Of a DNA stretch of 22,844 nucleotides, positions 16,129 through 22,844 are shown piece by piece. The stretch spans positions 1 to 22,844 of the forward strand of contig CALAPG010000109.1 in the NCBI GenBank assembly GCA_937889485.1, in the 5' to 3' direction. Under the pieces are notes generated by a model. That model made no database searches. It was not told the origin of the DNA and was given only the letters and a program-made list of their open reading frames with translations. Numbering within the stretch: the first letter of the stretch is position 1; every line of letters begins with the position of its first letter. A program made the position numbers and the translations under genes. This DNA is from an uncultured Moraxella sp. GTDB lineage: Bacteria > Pseudomonadota > Gammaproteobacteria > Pseudomonadales > Moraxellaceae.

Positions 16129-16234
16129 GAATTGCACTATGACAGTCACAGCGTACAGGCAGTAAGGGTTTTTTACCTCGGCTGTTTTTTTACGAGGGTT
16201 AATGTGACTGTCTTGGTGCCTTGGGCATGCTGCC
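16118..16234 (+). other. Long nested inverted repeat upstream of pgsA, possible structured RNA
   Basis: The main stem pairs GACAGTCACA (16141-16150) with TGTGACTGTC (16203-16212), ten perfect base pairs. Outside it GCAC (16134-16137) pairs with GTGC (16216-16219) across symmetric three-base loops, and GGCAGC (16118-16123) pairs with GCTGCC (16229-16234). Inside, ACAG/CTGT and GTAA/TTAC can form a hairpin at 16155-16185 that competes with CCTCG/CGAGG (16176-16180 with 16193-16197). No T-tract follows, so it is not a terminator. A leader or RNA role is inference. Confidence 0.45.
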
Positions 16235-16289
16235 ATCACACCATATCATTTATGCCACTTAATAAAATGTAATACAATTGAAGAGTCCA

Positions 16290-16964
16290 ATGAAAGATCA
16301 GCCACCTGCCACCTTGCCGCCAAATCCTGATACCCCTGCCAGCAGTATTTTTAATCTGCCCAATAATTTGACGATTGCGCGTATTGTCATGATTCCGTTA
16401 TTTGTGGCGATTGCCTATTGGCCCCCTGCCATGGGTATCGGGCAACCTGCTATCAGCGACAATATGATTGCCAATATTGGCATGTACCAATTTAGCGACA
16501 GTTTGCTACGGCATTTTTTGTTGACGTTTATTTTTGTGTTGGCAGCGGTGACTGACTGGCTAGATGGCTATTTTGCGCGTAAGCTTAATATGACCTCTGC
16601 GTTTGGGCGGTTTTTGGATCCTGTGGCAGACAAGCTGATGGTGGCAGCCGCGCTGATTATTTTGGTACAGTGGCACCCTGATATTATGATGGCAATCTCT
16701 GCGATTGTGATTATTTCAAGAGAAATTGCGGTTTCGGCGCTGCGTGAATGGATGGCAGAGCTTGGTAATCGCACCAGTGTGGCGGTGTCATACGTGGGCA
16801 AGCTCAAAACCACGTTTCAGATGGTTGCCATTACGGTGCTATTGCTCAATTGGGAGTCACTGGAGACATTGGGCTACGGTTTGATGTTAATTTCGGTAGC
16901 ACTGACACTGTGGTCAATGATGATTTATCTCAAGGCGGCTTGGCCCTATCTTAAACGACCGTGA
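16290..16964 (+). CDS. pgsA: CDP-diacylglycerol--glycerol-3-phosphate 3-phosphatidyltransferase
   Basis: This membrane enzyme forms phosphatidylglycerol phosphate, the committed step to phosphatidylglycerol and cardiolipin. The CDP-alcohol phosphotransferase motif is complete: Asp89, Asp92-Gly93, Ala96-Arg97, Gly106, Asp110 and Asp114 in TDWLDGYFARKLNMTSAFGR and FLDPVADK. Several membrane segments are visible (IARIVMIPLFVAIAYW, LLTFIFVLAAV, ALIILVQW, AVSALRE onward, and a C-terminal hydrophobic segment). The frame is open from a TTG at 16278, but the ATG at 16290 has AAGAG just upstream and is preferred, giving 224 residues. The N-terminal 20 residues are Pro-rich and extra relative to E. coli PgsA, and there is an insertion after the first membrane segment (PPAMGIGQPAISDN). 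The upstream region is long and foldable. Confidence 0.93.
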   Translation: MKDQPPATLPPNPDTPASSIFNLPNNLTIARIVMIPLFVAIAYWPPAMGIGQPAISDNMIANIGMYQFSDSLLRHFLLTFIFVLAAVTDWLDGYFARKLNMTSAFGRFLDPVADKLMVAAALIILVQWHPDIMMAISAIVIISREIAVSALREWMAELGNRTSVAVSYVGKLKTTFQMVAITVLLLNWESLETLGYGLMLISVALTLWSMMIYLKAAWPYLKRP

Positions 16965-17022
16965 TAAAGACCGTGGTCGCTATTAGTGGCAATTGGTTGC
17001 TGGTTGAATGTGGCAACACAGC

Positions 17023-17054
17023 AAAAACCCTAGTTTTTTACTAGGGTTTTTTTT
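17023..17054. terminator. Bidirectional intrinsic terminator after pgsA
   Basis: AAAAACCCTAG (17023-17033) pairs perfectly with CTAGGGTTTTT (17041-17051) across a TTTTTTA loop, with three further T to 17054. The A-run and T-run allow function on both strands, serving pgsA (+) and the convergent stress-protein gene (-). Confidence 0.88.
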
Positions 17055-17138
17055 GGTCAACTGTAAAAACTCGATTAGTCAATTAGACAGTGGCTGAGCT
17101 AAACAGCGACGAAATGAACGAAGTAAATAGGTTGTCGA

Positions 17139-17645
17139 TTAAAAGGTCACGGCGTGATTTTCGCCCATATTGTCCGCAGTTTTGCCCTCTTGCATAGCGG
17201 CAGACACCAGTTTAAACATATTGACCACGCTGTTACCGCTCAGCCAATATTGAGCGCCGTTACACGTGACACCAATCACCTGCACGTTGGGGTCTTCTTT
17301 GCCTTTTTCATAAAAGGCGTTATAAATTGGCGACCATAGTTCGTCGAGTTTGGTTTTGTCGTCTACCAGTTCTGCCACACCATTGATAGAGACAAAGTCT
17401 TTTTGATCCGCCGAGGTGTAAGACAAATTCACTTGAGGATTTTTTGCCAAGTCTTGGACGGTTTCAGACTTTTTGTCGCCAATAAACCAAATTTTGCCAT
17501 TTTCAAGGTCATTTTTATTGGTGGTCATGGGACAGGCATGGAGGTGTTTTTCATCACTGGTGATGGTGGTCATCATTGCATATTTAACTGAGTCAATGAC
17601 TTTATTAATATTTTCAAGGTGTTGTGCTTTGGTAAGGGTTGTCAT
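17139..17645 (-). CDS. Pyridoxamine-phosphate-oxidase-like general stress protein (split-barrel flavin fold)
   Basis: This 168-residue protein resembles the 'general stress protein 26' group of the PNPOx-like split beta-barrel fold, small proteins that usually bind FMN or FAD. Supporting features are an N-terminal helix, the strand pair YAMMTTITSDEKHLHACPMT, the GKIWFIGDKKSETVQDLAKN segment (family 'W.....S.K...I..NP' region), then VNLSYTSADQKDFVSINGVA and the helix TKLDELWSPIYNAFYEKG with the typical Trp. A substrate cannot be stated, and catalytic activity of the group is poorly known. The start has AAAAAAGGA seven bases upstream. It is transcribed alone, divergently from purL and convergently with pgsA. 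Confidence 0.85.
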   Translation of the reverse strand: MTTLTKAQHLENINKVIDSVKYAMMTTITSDEKHLHACPMTTNKNDLENGKIWFIGDKKSETVQDLAKNPQVNLSYTSADQKDFVSINGVAELVDDKTKLDELWSPIYNAFYEKGKEDPNVQVIGVTCNGAQYWLSGNSVVNMFKLVSAAMQEGKTADNMGENHAVTF

Positions 17646-17678
17646 GTTATGTCCTTTTTTGTTTTTTATGTGATTGTT

Positions 17679-17708
17679 GGCGTTAACATATGAGGCGTTA
17701 ACGTATGA
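17679..17708. repeat. 15-base tandem repeat between the stress-protein gene and purL
   Basis: GGCGTTAACATATGA (17679-17693) is followed directly by GGCGTTAACGTATGA (17694-17708), 14 of 15 bases identical. Each copy contains the palindrome GTTAAC. It lies 34-63 bases upstream of the minus-strand start, within the divergent control region. Confidence 0.75.
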
Positions 17709-17885
17709 GCTGCCAAGGGTTTGCTCAGTGGTTTCTACTATAACCGCGAATGCGATGAGAAATGTATAAAGCGCTTAGTAAAGAGGTAAATATGCGTAAC
17801 TAATAACTAATGTTGGTAACCAAAATTTTTGGTGGCTCGGTTTCGTGGTCGGCTGCCAAATTAGTCATGCCAGCCAAAGGAATAA

Positions 17886-17894
17886 TGGTATAAT
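17886..17894 (+). promoter_or_regulatory. Extended -10 promoter of purL
   Basis: TGGTATAAT is a perfect extended -10 element (TG-N-TATAAT). No good -35 box stands 16-18 bases upstream, as is usual for extended -10 promoters. Transcription would begin near 17901, leaving a leader of about 58 bases before the chosen ATG. This argues against starts at 17845 or 17893, which lie upstream of or inside the promoter. Confidence 0.6.
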
Positions 17895-17958
17895 GAGACA
17901 ATTTTTTATTCTTGATTGTTTTTCATTTTGCCCTAACCTCGATACTGTGGAACTTTCT

Positions 17959-20900
17959 ATGACTATCATCGCTGGACACCCGTTTTTAACTGATTTTCAA
18001 ACTGCCAAACTACTAAAAACCCTAAATCAATGCAGTGATTTTCATTTTACAAAGTTGCAAAGTCAGCAAGTGTATGTATTTTCTAAAGACCTTGGTGAGC
18101 AGGATTATCAAAAGGCAATCCAGTTACTCAACCATGGTGACCATCTTGAACTTTCCACCGTCAAGGAAGGCGAGCTTCAAGTGGTTGTTAGCCCCCGTTT
18201 TGGTACAATTAGCCCTTGGGCAACCAAAGCCACCGATATTTTTAACAACTGTGATGTGGCGATTGAACGGGTGGAGCGCGTGGTGGTATATACCCTAAAA
18301 GCCGATGCAGCGCTACCTACCAAGCTGCCGCATGACTTAGAGCTTTCCTTGTATGACCGCATGACCCAAAGCTTGTGCTATGACCTAGCAAAAACCCAGC
18401 ACCTATTTGATGATCATGAACCTACGCGCCTAAACCATATTGATGTGATAGGACAGGGGCGTAAGGCACTTGAGCAAGCCAACAGCGAATTTGGCTTTGC
18501 GTTGTCTGCCCAAGACATGGATTATTTGGTCAATGCCTATGTCAATGAGCTTAAGCGCAATCCCACCGATGTCGAGCTGATGATGTTTGCCCAAGCCAAC
18601 AGCGAGCATTGCCGCCACAAAATTTTTAATGCCCAATGGACAATTGATGGGGAAGTACAGCCCAAATCATTGTTTGGCATGATTAAAAACACTTTTCAAA
18701 AAAACCCCAACGATATTTTATCGGCTTATAAAGACAATGCCGCCGTGGTCAAAGGCTCTGATGGTCAGCGTTTTTATCCGCTGTTGAACCTAGAAAATAA
18801 TCACCTTGATTATGATTTTCACCCAGAAGCCATTGATATCTTGATGAAAGTGGAAACCCACAACCACCCCACCGCCATTGCCCCGTACTCGGGCGCAGCG
18901 ACAGGCTCAGGCGGTGAAATCCGTGACGAAGGCGCAACGGGGCGTGGCGGCAAACCCAAAGCAGGCTTGGCAGGGTTTCATGTGTCGCATTTGCATCTAC
19001 CAGAGATGCCCGAAAAATGGGAACAGTCGGGCAAGGTATCCACCGCGAGCTATGGCAAGCCTGAGCGTATGGCATCTGCCTTGCAAATCATGACCGAAGC
19101 GCCACTGGGTTCGGCAGCCTTTAGCAATGAATTTGGTCGCCCCAATTTGGTGGGGTATTTTCGCGCATTTCAGCTAGATACCAGCCCCGAGCAAGACGGT
19201 AGCCAAATGCGTGGCTATCATAAGCCCATTATGATTGCAGGCGGTTATGGCAATATCAAACGCAATTTGGTCGAAAAAAATCCGATTCAGCAAGGCGATT
19301 TACTCATCGTATTGGGCGGCCCTGCTATGCAAATTGGCTTGGGCGGTGGGGCGGCATCATCGGTAGATAGTGGTGAGCTGGACGCAGGCTTGGACTTTGC
19401 CTCGGTGCAGCGCGACAATGCCGAGATGGAGCGCCGCTGCCAAGAAGTGATTGACCGCTGCTGGGCGATGGCAGGAAATTCTGAAGAAGAAGATAACAAT
19501 CCGATTGTGTCGATTCATGATGTGGGCGCAGGTGGACTATCCAACGCCATGCCTGAGTTGGTCAATGACCACGAGCTAGGCGCTATCCTTAATCTACGCA
19601 AAGTGCCATCACTGGAACACGGTATGTCGCCAATGGCGATTTGGTCAAATGAAGCCCAAGAGCGTTATGTCTTGGCGATTCGTCCAGACAGTGCTGACCT
19701 GTTTGACAGCATCTGTGAACGTGAACGCTGCCCGTATGCGGTGTTGGGGACTGCCACGGACGTGCGTCAATTGGTGGTCAATGACCCACTTCTCAACCGT
19801 GATGGCAGTCAGCAGCCTGTCGATATGCCGCTACAAGTGCTACTGGGTGGTACACCCAAAATGCAGCGTAGTTTTAACCGCTCAGTGCCTAAGTTATTAC
19901 CGCTTAATCTTGCTAGCGTCAATCTCACCGAAGCGGTCAAAGATGTGCTACGCCACCCAACCGTTGCCAGCAAGTCGTTTTTGATTAGCATTGGCGACCG
20001 CTCTATCACGGGTATGATTGTGCGTGACCAATATGTCGGGCGTTACCAAGTGCCTGTGGCGGATTGTGCGGTTACAGCGTCTGCGTTATTGGCACTGGAT
20101 GGCAAACCAATGACGGGTGAAGCCATGAGTATGGGCGAGCGTACCCCTGTTGCCTTGATTAGCCCTGCGGCATCGGCACGCCTTGCAGTGGGTGAAGCGA
20201 TTACCAACATTGCAGGCGCAGCGATTGCCAAACTATCAGACATTACCTTGTCTGCCAACTGGATGGCAGCTTGCGGCGAGGATAAAGAAGACCAAGCATT
20301 ATTTGAAGGTGTCAAAGCGGTGGGCGAAGCGCTTTGCCCTGCATTGGGTATCGCTATTCCTGTGGGTAAAGATAGCCTATCTATGCGTGCCAACTGGCAA
20401 GACAAGGGCGGTGACAATGGCTCAGATGAGCAAGGCAATAAATCAGTGGTATCACCGATGTCACTGATTATCACCGCCTTTGCCCCTGTGACAGACGTCA
20501 CCCAAACCTTAACCCCTGAGCTAAAAGGGGGCGAAACCGCTTTTTATCGCCTTGATTTGTCAAAAGGGCAATTCCGTTTGGGCGGTTCAATCCTTGCCCA
20601 AACCATGAGTCAGCTTGGCGATACGTGTCCAGACTTGGATAACCCCCAAGATTTAATCAACTTCTTTAACTTTATCCAAACCGCTAACGCTCAAGGCTTA
20701 ATCACAGCTTATCACGATATTGGGGATGGTGGTCTGCTTGCCACTGTTGCCGAAATGCAATTCACCAGTCGCCAAGGCGTGAAATTGGTATTAAATGACG
20801 ACAATTTGCTCGGTCAATTATTCGCCGAAGAATTGGGCGCGGTAATTCAAGTCAAACCTGAAAACGTCACAGCACTATTAGCCATCGCTGAACAAACAGG

Positions 20901-21960
20901 CGTCAGCGAGTTATTAAGCCTAATTGGACAAAGCACCGATGAAGATACTTTACTGATTCAAACGCCATCACAGACCTTGCGTTTTGCCCGTGCTGAGCTT
21001 GAGCAAGAATGGAGTAAGGTTGGCTACCATATCGCCAAAAACCGTGATAACCCAGCGTGTGTTGAGCAAGCCTTTGATTTGATTGGAGATACTTGTTTTA
21101 ATGGCAAAGGGCATCAAGGCTTAATCGCCCATGCCAACTATGACCTCAATCAAGCCATTGAAGCGCCGTATATCAATAGCCGCACCGTCCAGCCCAAAGT
21201 GGCGATTTTGCGTGAGCAAGGGGTGAATGGTCAGCTTGAGATGGCGGCAGGCTTTGTGCGCGCAGGCTTTGAAGCGGTGGATGTCCACATGAGTGATTTG
21301 CTCAAAGGACGGGTCAACTTGCGAGACTTTGATGGTCTGGTAGCGTGTGGCGGCTTTAGCTACGGTGACGTGTTAGGTGCTGGCGCTGGCTGGGCAAAAT
21401 CGGTGCTATTTCATGATGAGGTGCGTATGCAGTTTGTGCGCTTCTTTACCCGTCCAGAAACCTTTAGCCTTGGCGTGTGTAACGGCTGTCAGATGATGAG
21501 CCAGCTCAAAGACCTAATCCCAGGCGCGGAGAATTTCCCCCGTTTTATCGCCAACCGCTCGGCACGTTTTGAGGCGCGTACGGTCAACGTGAAAGTTGAG
21601 CGCACCAAGTCGGTATTACTCAAAGGTATGCAAGACAGCATCCTACCGATTGCGGTGGCACATGGCGAGGGTTTTGCCACCTTGTCGGATACGGACATTG
21701 CAGGCATGACGGCACATGGGCAAGTGGCACTGCGGTATGTGGACAGCCACGGCAACCCAACCGAGCATTATCCGCTCAATCCAAATGGCTCACCACAAGG
21801 GGTGACGGGGATTTGTAGCACTGATGGGCGCGTGACCTTGATGATGCCACACCCTGAGCGCAATTTGATGGCGTACAACCATAGCTGGAAGCCTGAAAGT
21901 TGGGATAATGATGGCGCGTGGATGCGGATGTTTAGAAACGCACGGGCGTTTTTGAGGTAA
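17959..21960 (+). CDS. purL: Phosphoribosylformylglycinamidine synthase, one-chain form
   Basis: PurL makes FGAM from FGAR, glutamine and ATP in purine synthesis. The large gammaproteobacterial form is complete: N-terminal PurS-like domain, linker (FAQANSEHCRHKIFN), first AIRS-like half (ETHNHPTAIAPYSGAATGSG from residue 299), structural second half, and C-terminal glutaminase. The glutaminase triad is Cys1174 in LGVCNGCQMM with His1298 and Glu1300 in MMPHPERN. The frame is open from 17845, but the ATG at 17959 is chosen: family proteins begin MTIIAGHP-like, GTGGA lies upstream, and the promoter's -10 box is at 17889. This gives 1333 residues, near the E. coli length (1295). It is monocistronic, ending at a terminator. 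Confidence 0.97.
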   Translation: MTIIAGHPFLTDFQTAKLLKTLNQCSDFHFTKLQSQQVYVFSKDLGEQDYQKAIQLLNHGDHLELSTVKEGELQVVVSPRFGTISPWATKATDIFNNCDVAIERVERVVVYTLKADAALPTKLPHDLELSLYDRMTQSLCYDLAKTQHLFDDHEPTRLNHIDVIGQGRKALEQANSEFGFALSAQDMDYLVNAYVNELKRNPTDVELMMFAQANSEHCRHKIFNAQWTIDGEVQPKSLFGMIKNTFQKNPNDILSAYKDNAAVVKGSDGQRFYPLLNLENNHLDYDFHPEAIDILMKVETHNHPTAIAPYSGAATGSGGEIRDEGATGRGGKPKAGLAGFHVSHLHLPEMPEKWEQSGKVSTASYGKPERMASALQIMTEAPLGSAAFSNEFGRPNLVGYFRAFQLDTSPEQDGSQMRGYHKPIMIAGGYGNIKRNLVEKNPIQQGDLLIVLGGPAMQIGLGGGAASSVDSGELDAGLDFASVQRDNAEMERRCQEVIDRCWAMAGNSEEEDNNPIVSIHDVGAGGLSNAMPELVNDHELGAILNLRKVPSLEHGMSPMAIWSNEAQERYVLAIRPDSADLFDSICERERCPYAVLGTATDVRQLVVNDPLLNRDGSQQPVDMPLQVLLGGTPKMQRSFNRSVPKLLPLNLASVNLTEAVKDVLRHPTVASKSFLISIGDRSITGMIVRDQYVGRYQVPVADCAVTASALLALDGKPMTGEAMSMGERTPVALISPAASARLAVGEAITNIAGAAIAKLSDITLSANWMAACGEDKEDQALFEGVKAVGEALCPALGIAIPVGKDSLSMRANWQDKGGDNGSDEQGNKSVVSPMSLIITAFAPVTDVTQTLTPELKGGETAFYRLDLSKGQFRLGGSILAQTMSQLGDTCPDLDNPQDLINFFNFIQTANAQGLITAYHDIGDGGLLATVAEMQFTSRQGVKLVLNDDNLLGQLFAEELGAVIQVKPENVTALLAIAEQTGVSELLSLIGQSTDEDTLLIQTPSQTLRFARAELEQEWSKVGYHIAKNRDNPACVEQAFDLIGDTCFNGKGHQGLIAHANYDLNQAIEAPYINSRTVQPKVAILREQGVNGQLEMAAGFVRAGFEAVDVHMSDLLKGRVNLRDFDGLVACGGFSYGDVLGAGAGWAKSVLFHDEVRMQFVRFFTRPETFSLGVCNGCQMMSQLKDLIPGAENFPRFIANRSARFEARTVNVKVERTKSVLLKGMQDSILPIAVAHGEGFATLSDTDIAGMTAHGQVALRYVDSHGNPTEHYPLNPNGSPQGVTGICSTDGRVTLMMPHPERNLMAYNHSWKPESWDNDGAWMRMFRNARAFLR

Positions 21961-21980
21961 CAGTTGAGATAATCAATTAA

Positions 21981-22008
21981 AAAAAGGATGGCGAAAGCTG
22001 TCCTTTTT
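21981..22008 (+). terminator. Intrinsic terminator after purL
   Basis: AAAAAGGATGGC (21981-21992) pairs with GCTGTCCTTTTT (21997-22008), including two G-T wobbles, around a GAAA tetraloop. The T-run is five bases. It lies 20 bases after the purL stop and separates purL from the NERD gene. Confidence 0.87.
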
Positions 22009-22050
22009 AATACTAAAATTCAAATTTATTTAACCGTCTGTAGAATTATC

Positions 22051-22844
22051 ATGTCAAAAATTTTATCACTAATTGGTACAATGTTCTCTAGCACGCCAAA
22101 TTCCAAAGGCAAACGTGGCGAACTTAAAACCAGTCTTATTCTATCAATGGCAACCAATAGCGAAGACTATATTGTAATTGATGATGTAACTCTTCATACG
22201 CCTGACAATGCTACAACCCAAATTGACCATATTGTTATTTGCCAAAAAGGGATTTTTGTCCTAGAAGTTAAAAATTATGACGGTTTTATTTATGGTAGTG
22301 AAGAGCAATATAAATGGACACAAGTGTTAAATCCCAAAAGTAAATTTCAGTTTTTAAACCCCTTAATCCAAAATAAAAAACATGTTACCACAGTGCAACA
22401 AATACTCAAGGTTTCTGATGAGCAGATTTTTTCTATTGTGGTATTTATGGGAAAAGCAACTTTCAAAACCTCTATGCCAGAAAATGTGGTACAACTGATT
22501 GACCTTAATCGCACATTACGAAAATTACAAACCCAAGAACATTTTACTGAACAGCAATGTCAAAATTTTAGCCAAAAAATCCATAATCGTATGCTTGATA
22601 AAGGAGCATTAGCTAACACTGTTCATCTTGCAAATATTGAGAAAAAAAGGCAAGGTATAAAATCAGCGAATCCCTCTGACAATGTAGAACCTATATTTGG
22701 AGCGGTTTTTCCTGCTTCTATTTCTCAGCCAGTGAATTTATCTAATCAAATGACAGAAGAGTTAATTGTTGATAGCTCTCAAAGCCAAGAAGATAAAGTG
22801 ATAGCTCAAGAAACCATTTCATCCGAAAATTTTAATCAATTATT
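22051..22844 (+). CDS. NERD-domain protein (nuclease-related domain), 3' end missing
   Basis: The frame is open from this ATG to the window edge (264 codons seen). The N-terminal part is a NERD domain: GKRGELK (20-26), TQIDHIVICQKGIFVLEVKN (56-75), then FLNPLIQNKKH (101-111). Asp59, Glu72 and Lys74 give a D-x12-E-x-K arrangement like that of PD-(D/E)XK nucleases, to which NERD is considered related. Residues beyond about 190 become polar and low in complexity (Ser, Glu, Gln), perhaps a linker to a further domain outside the window. NERD proteins are often fused to kinase, helicase or zinc-finger domains; the fusion partner here is unknown. No strong ribosome-binding site is seen. The gene is clearly AT-richer than purL, suggesting acquisition. 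Confidence 0.85.
   Translation, partial: MSKILSLIGTMFSSTPNSKGKRGELKTSLILSMATNSEDYIVIDDVTLHTPDNATTQIDHIVICQKGIFVLEVKNYDGFIYGSEEQYKWTQVLNPKSKFQFLNPLIQNKKHVTTVQQILKVSDEQIFSIVVFMGKATFKTSMPENVVQLIDLNRTLRKLQTQEHFTEQQCQNFSQKIHNRMLDKGALANTVHLANIEKKRQGIKSANPSDNVEPIFGAVFPASISQPVNLSNQMTEELIVDSSQSQEDKVIAQETISSENFNQL

Larger units (their letters stand above)
15376..16289. other. 914-base region without a convincing long gene, dat to pgsA
   Basis: dat is read leftward and pgsA rightward from this gap. From left to right it holds the dat leader with its tiny ORF and -10 box, an orphan minus-strand terminator (15692-15722), an AT-rich stretch with a Fur-box-like hexamer array (15921-15944), and a repeat-bearing, strongly foldable region (16097-16234) ending 56 bases before the pgsA start. 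Open frames of 72-87 codons here lack ribosome-binding sites and family features, so I do not call them. Confidence 0.6.
17646..17958. promoter_or_regulatory. Divergent control region, stress protein gene and purL
   Basis: This 313-base region holds the 15-base tandem repeat (17679-17708), two overlapping short palindromes, TTGGT-A-ACCAA (17813-17823) and ACCAAAA-T-TTTTGGT (17819-17833), and the purL promoter. The palindromes lie about 55-75 bases upstream of the purL -10 box, a plausible place for an operator. They do not clearly match the E. coli PurR box, so no regulator is named. Confidence 0.45.

Noticed and set aside
16009-16272. 87-codon + strand frame with CHHCATCG upstream of pgsA
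   Set aside because: The Cys/His cluster hints at a zinc site, but the frame begins with TTG, has no ribosome-binding site, no family resemblance, and coincides with the inverted repeat and hexamer array that explain its composition.
17845-17958. Longer N-terminus of PurL from the start at 17845
   Set aside because: Those 38 codons overlap the extended -10 promoter and lie before the point where PurL homology begins; the ATG at 17959 fits better.
20043-20501. 152-codon minus-strand frame inside purL
   Set aside because: Antisense to purL, which is intact and strongly conserved here; no ribosome-binding site or recognisable domain.
1-22844. CRISPR arrays, tRNA or rRNA genes, prophage genes
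   Set aside because: None recognised on either strand; the only mobile-type gene seen is the RAYT transposase.

Overview
The window looks like a chromosomal segment of a Moraxellaceae gammaproteobacterium (Moraxella, Psychrobacter or Acinetobacter relatives). This rests on the adjacent dat and ddc genes for 1,3-diaminopropane synthesis, a RibB protein with a degenerate RibA-like tail, a one-piece gammaproteobacterial PurL, and moderate GC. The genus assignment is inference; no rRNA or tRNA gene was recognised.

Layout. Bases 1-1345 (+) hold the end of tesB and a second hot-dog thioesterase. A strong bidirectional terminator separates them from ribB and rarA, both on the minus strand (1420-4092). 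After a 445-base spacer with one doubtful small ORF comes a four-gene + strand export operon (4538-10087): an outer-membrane channel, a periplasmic adaptor and two ABC-2 type permeases, with no ATPase gene beside them. sdaA (+, TTG start) follows and ends at a terminator shared with ddc. On the minus strand, dat and ddc (11748-15375) are separated by a REP-associated transposase gene (RAYT) enclosed by an inverted pair of near-identical REP palindromes. Bases 15376-16289 contain no convincing long gene. They do hold a dat leader with a tiny hydrophobic ORF, an orphan minus-strand terminator below a Fur-box-like repeat, and a structured, repeat-bearing region just before pgsA. pgsA (+) converges on a small flavin-fold stress protein gene (-). 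purL (+) is read divergently from that gene, behind an extended -10 promoter. The window ends inside an AT-richer NERD-domain gene.

How the genes work together. Most genes are core metabolism: CoA thioester hydrolysis, riboflavin, serine breakdown, phosphatidylglycerol and purine synthesis, and replication-fork maintenance. The export operon would form a continuous route from inner membrane to outside, but its energy source is not encoded here. Dat and Ddc act in sequence, from aspartate semialdehyde to 2,4-diaminobutyrate to 1,3-diaminopropane. The accessory-looking parts are the RAYT/REP unit and the NERD gene; both are visibly AT-richer than their neighbours.

No clearly new multi-gene system is demonstrated. 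The best candidates for undescribed biology are the NBD-less exporter with its unusually extended channel protein, the non-coding region 15690-16240 (possible small RNA and structured pgsA leader), the ribB leader with mutually exclusive hairpins, and the REP-RAYT-REP unit lodged inside the dat-ddc gene pair.
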